Source: Bacteroidota bacterium
Lineage (GTDB): Bacteria; Bacteroidota; Bacteroidia; Flavobacteriales; Weeksellaceae
Length of the DNA: 64,000 bases
Reading direction: 5' to 3'
Assembly: GCA_023393915.1 (NCBI GenBank)
Contig: JAEXBS010000047.1
Location: forward strand, 248,001 to 312,000
Every line of letters begins with the position of its first letter. The stretch's first letter is position 1. A program made the translations under genes and the position numbers. Shown piece after piece: positions 23,706 to 30,712 of this stretch. The notes below the pieces were generated by a model. The model was not told where the DNA came from. It saw only the letters and a list, made by a program, of their open reading frames with translations, and ran no database searches.

Positions 23706-24095
23706 CTAGAATAAAGACAACTGCCTGTTGTCTATTGGTTTTAGATTGTAGAAGGAATAAATCTTCTCTCTGATCTTATCAGCGATCAAAAGACGCTCTT
23801 TCTCGGAGACATTTTTTGAGTCTTTCTCAAAATTTAGTAAGATCGCTCTCTCCGGATCCCCTTTGATAACTTTGTCATCAAGAAAAATTTCGTAGGAACT
23901 AAGGATACGGTTGACATACTTGGCATCCTCCATCTCTCCTTCTGTCTGATACCTGGTGTGAAGAACAACCATGGCTCGATCCACATACCATTGATTTTTA
24001 TGATATTCAGTATTTTCAAATATCACAAGGATTGAAGGCCTTCTAATAGCTTTCTTAGTTAACTTCCTAAGGCCGTAATAAACTTTTAGTTTCAC
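23706..24095 (-). CDS. Hypothetical phage protein
   Basis: The protein has 129 residues with a basic N-terminus (KLKVYYGLRKLTKKAIRRPS), then strands with ILVIFENTEYHKNQWY and HTRYQTEGEMEDAKYVNRIL. It ends with QLSLF, which resembles a sliding-clamp-binding (QxxLF-type) peptide; if real, it would link the protein to DNA replication. It overlaps the next gene by 4 nt. No family recognised. Confidence 0.55.
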   Translation of the reverse strand: MKLKVYYGLRKLTKKAIRRPSILVIFENTEYHKNQWYVDRAMVVLHTRYQTEGEMEDAKYVNRILSSYEIFLDDKVIKGDPERAILLNFEKDSKNVSEKERLLIADKIREKIYSFYNLKPIDNRQLSLF

Positions 24096-24349
24096 GACGT
24101 TGGATTTTCATTTTCGATACCTGTAGGGATCTGATTTACTGTGTAGCCGGCTTCCATAATCTTGAACTTTAAAGTCGCTTGGTCCACATAAAGCTTACTA
24201 ACATCAATGATCTGCCGGGAAATCCCCTCCATTGCCTTTGCTTTTTCGAACTCGAGCTGCATTTGCTCGGGGGTGATAGTCTCGTCATTTAAGCGCTCGA
24301 GCTGCGCGAATAAGTGATCATTAAGATCACTCAGTTTGTTTTTTGCCAT
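24092..24349 (-). CDS. Small conserved helical phage protein
   Basis: The protein has 85 residues: KLSDLNDHLFAQLERLND, then LEFEKAKAMEGISRQIIDVSK and a short tail. This helical layout is common in small Bacteroidota phage proteins beside an HNH gene. It overlaps the HNH gene by 23 nt. It may be a regulator or adaptor; function unknown. Confidence 0.6.
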   Translation of the reverse strand: MAKNKLSDLNDHLFAQLERLNDETITPEQMQLEFEKAKAMEGISRQIIDVSKLYVDQATLKFKIMEAGYTVNQIPTGIENENPTS

Positions 24350-24935
24350 TTCGTTTTATTTTTTGATTGATTTTTACTCTTAGGTATTCAGCTTTTTGAA
24401 TATCACGATCGTATCCCTTTGCCAGGTTATTACGGATTATATTTTCCTCCCTGGTTATCATCTCCAGATTATCAATGGTAACATTAAGCTTATCGTTATC
24501 TCTGAAAATAATAATGAAGCCTTTTGGGACCGGACCGTTCACCTCCTCCCAGATCTTCCTGTGCTTCTGAACAAATTTTCCGTTTTCCTTTACTTCTACA
24601 TATCCATCTACAGTAACTCTTTCATATCCATCAGGCTTTAAATTATGAGGCACTTGCCCTTTCTTGAACATGTTAGGCTTCATTCTCTCGATTTGCTCTG
24701 GAGAAAGCTTAGTCCCTTTAGTTGGAGAAGTCTGTCCTTTTTGAAACTGATTTTGCAATTTGAATTTTTCAGCAATTTCTTTAGGCACCTGGTAACCCAA
24801 AAGCTTTAAACGTTGCCTAGCTCCAGACTCGTTTCTCCCTAGAGCTTTTGAAATAGTTTTAAGGGGCATAGTAAGGTAATTATCTAGGATAAATTTATCC
24901 TCCTCCGGGGTGTAGAATCTTGGCTTAGATTTCAT
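24327..24935 (-). CDS. HNH endonuclease with N-terminal HTH
   Basis: The protein has 202 residues. Residues 5-50 (FYTPEEDKFILDNYLTMPLK, ISKALGRNESGARQRL) form an HTH. A basic linker leads to an HNH_3-like core: GYERVTVDGYVEVKENGK, then KHRKIWEEVNGPVPKGF, then FRDNDKLNVTIDNLEMIT. The usual central His of the second half is replaced by Phe-Arg-Asp, a known phage variant. It could be a free-standing homing nuclease or act in packaging or exclusion of competing phage. Confidence 0.7.
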   Translation of the reverse strand: MKSKPRFYTPEEDKFILDNYLTMPLKTISKALGRNESGARQRLKLLGYQVPKEIAEKFKLQNQFQKGQTSPTKGTKLSPEQIERMKPNMFKKGQVPHNLKPDGYERVTVDGYVEVKENGKFVQKHRKIWEEVNGPVPKGFIIIFRDNDKLNVTIDNLEMITREENIIRNNLAKGYDRDIQKAEYLRVKINQKIKRNGKKQTE

Positions 24936-25497
24936 TTCTTTTGATTATTTCGAATATCTGTTGAGTCAAATAAATATCATAGAGAGCGTCATGAAGCTTT
25001 TCTTCCTCCACTTCGATACCTAAGTAAGAAGCAACAGTCATTAGTTTGAAATTCGCTAAGAAAGGGCGCTCTTTCATGAGGTAGTTGGAAGCTAGGACCA
25101 TTACGTCTATAGAATCGGACCAGAACCAGGAACCGAAATAGTTATCAAAATTTTGAACAAAAAATGCTCTTAGGAAGTTATTATCAAATGAGGCGTTATT
25201 ATAACCAACTAGGTGGAACTTATCCGTTTTATTGAACTTGTCCACATACTTTGAAAGCATGTTAACAAGGTCTCTGTAAGTTTTATTGAAATCGGTATAA
25301 GTTTCTAAATCCGCTCTTGTTATATTCGCAATTGCTAGAGCTTCATCTTCAATAAGGCATTTAGGATTTGGCTTAGTTTTGAAGTTGAACTCTTCTTTGA
25401 CTTCTCCGTCTATAACGATTCTACCACTTATTTGGTGTATACCGTTCTTCCAATGTTTAACACCCGTTGTTTCTAGGTCGTAAAAAAATAGTTTCAT
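24925..25497 (-). CDS. DEDD 3'-5' exonuclease (DnaQ-like)
   Basis: The protein has 190 residues. Exo I is FYDLETTG (Asp7, Glu9), Exo II is LVGYNNASFDNNFL, and Exo III is KLHDALYDIYLTQQIF, so all acidic ligands and the HxxxxxD element are visible. It may act as a proofreading or repair exonuclease. It overlaps both neighbours by a few nt in the reverse operon. Confidence 0.82.
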   Translation of the reverse strand: MKLFFYDLETTGVKHWKNGIHQISGRIVIDGEVKEEFNFKTKPNPKCLIEDEALAIANITRADLETYTDFNKTYRDLVNMLSKYVDKFNKTDKFHLVGYNNASFDNNFLRAFFVQNFDNYFGSWFWSDSIDVMVLASNYLMKERPFLANFKLMTVASYLGIEVEEEKLHDALYDIYLTQQIFEIIKRNEI

Positions 25498-25760
25498 ATC
25501 CTGGTACTTTTAATCTCTTGCAAAACGCTCGATAATATTCCCCCCGGAACTGTCACTTTCCCTAAATGTGTCTCCGGTAAAACCGCATATTTATAATTGC
25601 CGGATTCGCCTTTCACTACGCTTAATTGATAAATATCTAGAGCTTCACCCATAACGTTTGGCTGGAGGATGATCGCTCCATATCCGTTATTAAAGAAAAT
25701 CTCGGCTCTAGTGTAGTGAGAAAAAGTATTGATCTTTTTGAATTTTAGATCTGGTATCAT
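25494..25760 (-). CDS. Small hypothetical protein, first gene of the reverse block
   Basis: The protein has 88 residues, beta-rich (KINTFSHYTRAEIFFNNGYG; AIILQPNVMGEALDIYQLSVV) with an aromatic start. It is the promoter-proximal gene of the reverse block, overlapping the exonuclease gene by 4 nt. No family recognised. Confidence 0.55.
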   Translation of the reverse strand: MIPDLKFKKINTFSHYTRAEIFFNNGYGAIILQPNVMGEALDIYQLSVVKGESGNYKYAVLPETHLGKVTVPGGILSSVLQEIKSTRI

Positions 25761-25790
25761 TCGCTTTCGTGCTTTTTGTTTTGTTCACTA

Positions 25791-25882
25791 CAAAGATATA
25801 TAAACTTCGTGTAAATAACACAAAGAGTTTCATAACTTTTTTACTATTCGTGTAATTTCCATAATTACTAAAGGTATTTTTG
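25791..25882. promoter_or_regulatory. Divergent promoters with shared palindromic operator
   Basis: On the reverse strand TATCTTTG (25798-25791) is a consensus -7 box and TTTG (25824-25821) a fitting -33 box, spacer 22. On the forward strand TATTTTTG (25875-25882) is a consensus -7 box 25 nt after the start of GTGTAATTTCC (25850). Between them lie GTGTAAAT (25809) and ACACAAAGAGTT-TCAT-AACT (25818-25837), the same palindrome as near 12106 with the other arm preserved. The operator overlaps the reverse -33 box, so binding should repress the reverse block and might affect the forward one. Confidence 0.6.
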
Positions 25883-25917
25883 GACTTTATGAACATCATT
25901 TTAATCAAAGAAACACT

Positions 25918-26619
25918 ATGACTTTAGAACAATTGATCGCACTACTTCAAGGCAAATTTGCAGGCGTGCGTAAAGATGGATTGGCGCAATTAGCAAAACT
26001 ATTAATGCTAAATGCTACAACTGAAGAAGAAGCACAGGCGCTTGTTGAAAAATTAACTGATCAACAGGTTACTGATTTTGTGAAAGATTGGCGCAAAGAA
26101 GTTGACGCTGAGGTAAACAAAGGGATTGACACTTATAAAAAAAAGAATCCATCCCCAAAAAAAGAAGGTAACGACGATCAGGATCCAAATCCAAATCCGG
26201 CACCTGCTCCCACAGATCCAACAGGCATCGCAACAATCGTACAGCAAGCTATTGCTGCACAGTTAAAACCGCTACAAGAAGAGCTTACCGGCTACAAGGC
26301 AGCGGAGATGACTAAACAGCGAAAAAGCACTCTGGAAGGTAAACTGAAAGACGCACCTGAAGCATTCAAAAACAAGATCCTGAAGGATTACGACAGAATG
26401 TCTTTCGCAGATGAAGACGCCTTTAACGATTATCTAACGGAAACAGAAACTGATTTAAATGGGTTCAAACAAGAACTAGCCGACAAAGGTCTAGGAAGTT
26501 TCCCAAGACCAGGACAAGGTGGAGTTGGAAAGCCAGGGGATATCCCAGCTGAAGTTCAGGCATACATTAAAACCATGGATCCTGAAAGCTCAACCAACCT
26601 TGGAGGCAAAGAAGTGTAA
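25918..26619 (+). CDS. Capsid scaffold-like protein
   Basis: The protein has 233 residues with a helical N-terminal half (TLEQLIALLQGKFAGVRKDG; EEEAQALVEKLTDQQV), a Pro/Asn-rich hinge, and a long charged helix (KPLQEELTGYKAAEMTKQRK), then a flexible end. Position directly before the coat genes, high charge and coiled coil fit an internal scaffold. It is the first gene after the divergent promoter. Confidence 0.6.
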   Translation: MTLEQLIALLQGKFAGVRKDGLAQLAKLLMLNATTEEEAQALVEKLTDQQVTDFVKDWRKEVDAEVNKGIDTYKKKNPSPKKEGNDDQDPNPNPAPAPTDPTGIATIVQQAIAAQLKPLQEELTGYKAAEMTKQRKSTLEGKLKDAPEAFKNKILKDYDRMSFADEDAFNDYLTETETDLNGFKQELADKGLGSFPRPGQGGVGKPGDIPAEVQAYIKTMDPESSTNLGGKEV

Positions 26620-26655
26620 TCAATAAAAAATTTAATCAACAAAAATTCTGAAACT

Positions 26656-27198
26656 ATGAGTTTTCATATTGAAAGACTACCGGAAGAAGGTTCTAACCGC
26701 TCCGGAATCTACCACAGAATCGCAGACAAACCAAACGGGGTAACAGTTAAAACAACTGACTTTCCAGCTGGAGCGACTGTGCTACCTGAAGGAACTCTTC
26801 TTAAAAAGGGTTCAAACGGTCTTTACGATCCTATCGCCACTGTAAAAGTGGTTGAAGTTGCCGCTGCTGACGCTGTAGCTTATTCCATTGCTAAGGGAAG
26901 TTACCTGGCTGTTGGAGACAAGCTTGTAAAATCTTCAACGGTGAGTGTGAATATTACTGCAATTGATACGTCGGATGCTGACAAAGATGTAGTTACTGTC
27001 GATGCTACCCTAGGTGCAAAAGCTGTAGGTGCAATTCTTACTGAATCTGTGTCTGCTGCTCCAGTAGGAATCACCGGAGAAGCTGTTCCTGTTAAAAAAG
27101 GACAAAACTGCTTCGTGAGCCTTTGGGTAATTGCGGTTGTGAACAGTAACATTATCCCTGAGCCAGCTGTAAAGCCAGCCTTAGTAGCTTATGTGTAA
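26656..27198 (+). CDS. Head decoration/fibre-like protein
   Basis: The protein has 180 residues, Ala/Val/Gly-rich and beta-rich, with VTVKTTDFPAGATVLPEGTL, KGSYLAVGDKLVKSS and GAKAVGAILTESV. It is located between the scaffold and major capsid genes, as decoration or head-fibre proteins are in many Bacteroidota phages. It lacks Cys except one. Function by context. Confidence 0.55.
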   Translation: MSFHIERLPEEGSNRSGIYHRIADKPNGVTVKTTDFPAGATVLPEGTLLKKGSNGLYDPIATVKVVEVAAADAVAYSIAKGSYLAVGDKLVKSSTVSVNITAIDTSDADKDVVTVDATLGAKAVGAILTESVSAAPVGITGEAVPVKKGQNCFVSLWVIAVVNSNIIPEPAVKPALVAYV

Positions 27199-27217
27199 CC
27201 ATTAAAAACTAATTAAG

Positions 27218-28312
27218 ATGTCAATTAATCAAACATTACTACAGGGGGTAACTGAGGCAGGAATGCAAGGGATCATTAACAGTTATGATCTTAAGCCTTT
27301 CTACTTTCCAAGCTTATTCCCACTGAAAAAAAATAACTCTCTTTCCTGGAAAGCGCTTGAGACTACTACAGGAATGAAAGTAGCTGCCGACGTTGTTTCT
27401 CGTAACACTACTATCGACAGAAAGAAGCGTGAAGCTTTCGGAAAAATCACCGGTGAGATCCCAAAATTGGCGATTTCTCGTGAGATGAACGAAACTGAAC
27501 TTTATGAGTACAAAATCGCTCAGGCGATGGCCGCAGGAAATGCAGATCTAGCCGCTTTAGTTGAAGTGTGGGCAAACGATATGGATTTCTGTTGGACAGG
27601 TGTTTCAGCTAAGATTGAAGCTCTTGCCTTAGAATCTATCTCAAGAGGTAAAGTTTCTCTTACTCAAACTAACAACCAAAACGTTGTTTCTGAGTTCGAC
27701 GTAGACTACCAAATTGCTACGGATAGAAAAACAGGAGTTTCCACTAAATGGGCAACTTCAGCAAGTGCAAAGCCAGTAGCTGACCTTTTGGATAGAATCA
27801 AATTTGCGAAAAGCAAAGGAATCAATCCAAAGTTCGCTTTCATGAACTTAAACACGTTCGCGAAAATGGCAGAAACAGAAGATGTAATCAAGCGTTCAGC
27901 TTCTTTCGCTTCTGTAGCTTTGGGGATTTCTCAAACTCCGGATCTGAATCTTGTAAACCAAATGCTAGCAAAGCAAGCAAGAGGAAATGGTCTTCAGATC
28001 GTTGTTATTGACCAGGATATCACTTATGAGATCGATGGCAATAGACAAACGAAGAATCCTTTCGTGGATGATTCAGTACTTCTTACTGAGTCTAAAGTTC
28101 TTGGGAACACTCAGTGGATGACGCCTATCGATATGTCTCTTGAAGGGTCTAAAGCTCTTAAAGTGATGAACGGACCGATCTGTTTGAAGAAATTCTCTAC
28201 AGAGGAGCCGGTAGTGGAAGTGACACAAGGTATTGCTAACGCTTTCCCAGCTTGGGCGGCAAGTAACAGAGCCTTGTTATTGGATGTTGAGCACTCAAAT
28301 TTCCAACTGTAA
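27218..28312 (+). CDS. Major capsid protein
   Basis: The protein has 364 residues. The N-terminus SINQTLLQGVTEAGMQGIIN, the middle TTIDRKKREAFGKITGEIPK and NPKFAFMNLNTFAKMAETED, and the late IVVIDQDITYEIDGN resemble the E-type HK97-fold coat proteins of Bacteroidota siphophages. Length, position after the scaffold and decoration genes, and Ala-rich helices fit. No protease gene is adjacent, so assembly may use the scaffold only. Confidence 0.82.
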   Translation: MSINQTLLQGVTEAGMQGIINSYDLKPFYFPSLFPLKKNNSLSWKALETTTGMKVAADVVSRNTTIDRKKREAFGKITGEIPKLAISREMNETELYEYKIAQAMAAGNADLAALVEVWANDMDFCWTGVSAKIEALALESISRGKVSLTQTNNQNVVSEFDVDYQIATDRKTGVSTKWATSASAKPVADLLDRIKFAKSKGINPKFAFMNLNTFAKMAETEDVIKRSASFASVALGISQTPDLNLVNQMLAKQARGNGLQIVVIDQDITYEIDGNRQTKNPFVDDSVLLTESKVLGNTQWMTPIDMSLEGSKALKVMNGPICLKKFSTEEPVVEVTQGIANAFPAWAASNRALLLDVEHSNFQL

Positions 28313-28327
28313 TAAAAGGATTCTGAG

Positions 28328-28642
28328 ATGACTTACAAGGAGTATTTAACTGCAACGCTTTCAAAATTCCAGATCTCACCTGCTGAGATTGATCTGATCA
28401 TTGTAAATCAAGGATTAGAAGGTGAAGCAGACGTTCTAACGGCCAAAACCGCAATATACAATGAGTTCTCCACCCTTATTCCAGTAATGGATGTATCGGA
28501 GGGCACAATGAGTGTAAAGTGGAATCTAGGAGCCTTAAGAATGTGGTATTCCTTGCTAGCTAAAGAACTTGGTAAAGAGGACGTCCTAGCCACATTAGCG
28601 GCAAAGGACGATGAAGTAACTGACAGAAGCTATCTATTCTAA
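28328..28642 (+). CDS. Head-tail connector (adaptor-like)
   Basis: The protein has 104 residues, helical: YKEYLTATLSKFQISPAEID, then LTAKTAIYNEFSTLIPVMDV and LRMWYSLLAKELGKEDVLAT. This matches the short adaptor/connector seen after the capsid gene in related phages (gp6/gp15 type). It should sit between portal and tail. It is followed by another neck gene 2 nt later. Confidence 0.65.
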   Translation: MTYKEYLTATLSKFQISPAEIDLIIVNQGLEGEADVLTAKTAIYNEFSTLIPVMDVSEGTMSVKWNLGALRMWYSLLAKELGKEDVLATLAAKDDEVTDRSYLF

Positions 28643-28644
28643 TC

Positions 28645-29025
28645 ATGGTACTATATCCTTACTCCCTATATGCAAAGCAACCGCAGGCGGCACCAGTACA
28701 AAATGATGAGGGTGATTTTGTGCCTGGAACGCCTGTTTGGAAGCTTATTTCAAGTTGTAGAGACGAGGTGAATACCAAAGGAGAGACAGTAACTCAGGTG
28801 AACGGAGAAAACGTGCATGTGCAAGCCACAATTTACGCCCCTAAAGAAACTCAGATTTTGCCCCATGGTACGCAGGTCGTTGTTGCTAAACAGCCTCTTG
28901 CGGATCTAGCAAAATTGAACGACCAGAATTGGTTGGAGAAGGAAATCTTAACCGGTGCCATTCGTCTGATTGACACTATTAAGGGCCACAGTTTAACGCG
29001 ATTAAACATCAGGCTATGGGTGTAA
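28645..29025 (+). CDS. Head-closure/neck-like protein
   Basis: The protein has 126 residues, beta-rich (VHVQATIYAPKETQILPHGT; GAIRLIDTIKGHSLTRLNIRLWV). Position between the adaptor-like and tail-terminator-like genes fits the head-completion (stopper) protein. The end overlaps the next gene by 10 nt. Family not certain. Confidence 0.55.
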   Translation: MVLYPYSLYAKQPQAAPVQNDEGDFVPGTPVWKLISSCRDEVNTKGETVTQVNGENVHVQATIYAPKETQILPHGTQVVVAKQPLADLAKLNDQNWLEKEILTGAIRLIDTIKGHSLTRLNIRLWV

Positions 29026-29456
29026 AGCTTACAACACAAGATATAGAGACTACTCTCTATAAAATTCTCAACGCCTCAACGGCCTTAAAAAGCCAGATAA
29101 ATGGAGGTATCTATAAAGATGGTTACCGCCCAGGAAATAGTAGAAAAGAAGACGTGTGTATAAGTACACTGGCCTTGACACAGGAGCAACCGCAAGTAGC
29201 ATTGTGCAATATCAATGTTTATGTACCGGACTCCCAACAGTTAGTAGGAAACGCAGTAGACTACATTCCCAACAGCTCTAAGCTGAAAGGACTGGCGAAT
29301 ACTATAAAGCAAGTGATAGATCAGGCACTCCTCGATCCTTCATACGCAGATTTCTCTCTACGAGTTGACTCCCAAAGAACCTTTAAAAATCAAGATACGG
29401 AAGCTAGAGAACATTTTCAGAACATCCGATTAGAATTAATAATTCCAAACAAATAA
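29016..29456 (+). CDS. Tail terminator/completion-like protein
   Basis: The protein has 146 residues: IETTLYKILNASTALKSQIN at the start, GYRPGNSRKEDVCISTLALT in the middle and FQNIRLELIIPNK at the end. This pattern and the position just before the tail tube gene fit the gpU/gp17-type tail terminator that caps the tail. Evidence is mainly context. Confidence 0.6.
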   Translation: MGVKLTTQDIETTLYKILNASTALKSQINGGIYKDGYRPGNSRKEDVCISTLALTQEQPQVALCNINVYVPDSQQLVGNAVDYIPNSSKLKGLANTIKQVIDQALLDPSYADFSLRVDSQRTFKNQDTEAREHFQNIRLELIIPNK

Positions 29457-29463
29457 CAATACT

Positions 29464-29934
29464 ATGGCAACATTATACACCTACGGCCTATCAGAAATCA
29501 CTTTCAACGGAACTAAGGTTGGAATGACTTACCAGGATAGCGCAAGAATGACTCAAGAAGCTTCTGAAGTTATCGAGCATTACGAAGAAGGACACGCAAA
29601 TCCTGCGGTTTCTTCTAAAACCAAAAGGATTCCTCGCCTTGAATTTGCGATCATGAATCCTGATGCTCAGTTCCTTCAAACACACTTAGGAGGTACTTAT
29701 GACAGTACAACTAAAACTTGGAGCTTCGATGGATCTGAAACCGTGACTGATGGTAAATGGGTTGTAAAACCGAAAAAAGGTTTTGAATCTGTAACCATCG
29801 AGAAAGGAAGCGCAGACGCGGTTATTGACTGGGAAATTAGCGACAGAGGACTCTTACTTGTAAGATTCGTTGTTACGCCTTTGACTCCGGACACAGCTGT
29901 CAAGCCTATCTCTATCAAAGAGAAAACTACCTAA
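29464..29934 (+). CDS. Major tail (tube) protein
   Basis: The protein has 156 residues: LYTYGLSEITFNGTKVGMTY, ASEVIEHYEEGHANPAVSSK, then GKWVVKPKKGFESVTIEKGS, all beta strands, as in tail tube proteins. It is followed by a strong terminator and the tail chaperone genes, the standard order. It should polymerise into the long tail tube of a siphovirus-like virion. Confidence 0.75.
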   Translation: MATLYTYGLSEITFNGTKVGMTYQDSARMTQEASEVIEHYEEGHANPAVSSKTKRIPRLEFAIMNPDAQFLQTHLGGTYDSTTKTWSFDGSETVTDGKWVVKPKKGFESVTIEKGSADAVIDWEISDRGLLLVRFVVTPLTPDTAVKPISIKEKTT

Positions 29935-29958
29935 TACCTTTTCTTCATCATAATGGAA

Positions 29959-29992
29959 AGCCCTGTCCTACTCTTGGGCAGGGCTTTTTTTA
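29959..29992 (+). terminator. Intrinsic terminator after tube gene
   Basis: AGCCCTGTCC and GGGCAGGGCT form a 10-bp stem (one G-U pair) with a 7-nt loop TACTCTT, followed by TTTTTTTA. This is the strongest terminator in the prophage. It would raise tube messages relative to the chaperone and tape-measure genes downstream by partial termination. Confidence 0.85.
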
Positions 29993-30010
29993 TAAACACA
30001 CCCTACAAGA

Positions 30011-30526
30011 ATGAGCAACAACCTTCGACAAAACGAACTCCTAAGGCTTATTGGACAAGGATTTCCCTTTGAGATAAGCGTAAAAACAAAGCGCAAGAAG
30101 CCAGGCATACTAGGTTATTTCCAAAAGAGAATAGAAGTATCTGAAACCCGCAAATTTTTGATTAAGGAGCCAACACTCCACACGCTGGATAAAATCGCTC
30201 TAGAAGCGCTGAAAATTGATGAGGAGTCACTCTTAGACTCAAGTAACATTAGCGCTAATATCAAGAACAGAAGGTATTTCAAAACCATGGCTAAGATTGT
30301 TGCGATTACAGTGGCCAAGGACGAAAAGGAGGAAAAGGAACTGGAAGAATTATTCTTTAAAGCTTTAAGACCAAGGGACCTGAAAGCGATCATTGACATC
30401 GCAGATCTAGCTAGCAATATGCCGGATTTTACGAGCTCTATTCTTACGGTAACAGCCTTGAAAAAGGAAAGGATAGAGAGTCAAGAGTTACCGGACTCAG
30501 AACCCCATACGGATATCGAGGAATGA
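30011..30526 (+). CDS. Tail assembly chaperone (gpG-like)
   Basis: The protein has 171 residues: helical with FLIKEPTLHTLDKIALEALK, then FFKALRPRDLKAIIDIADLA, and an acidic end (PDSEPHTDIEE). Position between the tube protein and the tape measure is that of the gpG chaperone. The 4-nt ATGA overlap with the next ORF suggests reinitiation rather than frameshifting; no slippery heptamer is seen at the junction. Confidence 0.65.
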   Translation: MSNNLRQNELLRLIGQGFPFEISVKTKRKKPGILGYFQKRIEVSETRKFLIKEPTLHTLDKIALEALKIDEESLLDSSNISANIKNRRYFKTMAKIVAITVAKDEKEEKELEELFFKALRPRDLKAIIDIADLASNMPDFTSSILTVTALKKERIESQELPDSEPHTDIEE

Positions 30527-30711
30527 TCTGCCAGCACATGAGCTGGTCATGGGAATATTTACACCATGAAATTCCATTCAATACGGTAAGGAAAATACTA
30601 ATGGATCTACCACATTATGATTACAAGAAGAAATCAGATGATCCAGGAGAAATTAAAGAACAAAGCGCTGCTCAATTCGCAGCAATGATGAACAATTTCA
30701 CATTAGATTAA
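30523..30711 (+). CDS. Tail assembly chaperone second part (gpT-like)
   Basis: The protein has 62 residues: MSWSWEYLHHEIPFNTVRKI, then KEQSAAQFAAMMNNFTLD. The SWEY/F...M pattern after a gpG-like gene and before the tape measure fits the T part of G/GT chaperone systems. It starts at an ATGA overlap with the preceding stop and ends one nt before the tape measure. Confidence 0.6.
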   Translation: MICQHMSWSWEYLHHEIPFNTVRKILMDLPHYDYKKKSDDPGEIKEQSAAQFAAMMNNFTLD

Positions 30712-30712
30712 A

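Noticed and set aside
25708..25908. 66-codon reverse ORF across the divergent control region
   Set aside because: It covers promoters and operators and overlaps the gene at 25494-25760; its sequence is not protein-like.
30500..30530. Programmed frameshift between tail chaperone ORFs
   Set aside because: No slippery heptamer at the junction; the ATGA overlap is enough for coupled reinitiation.
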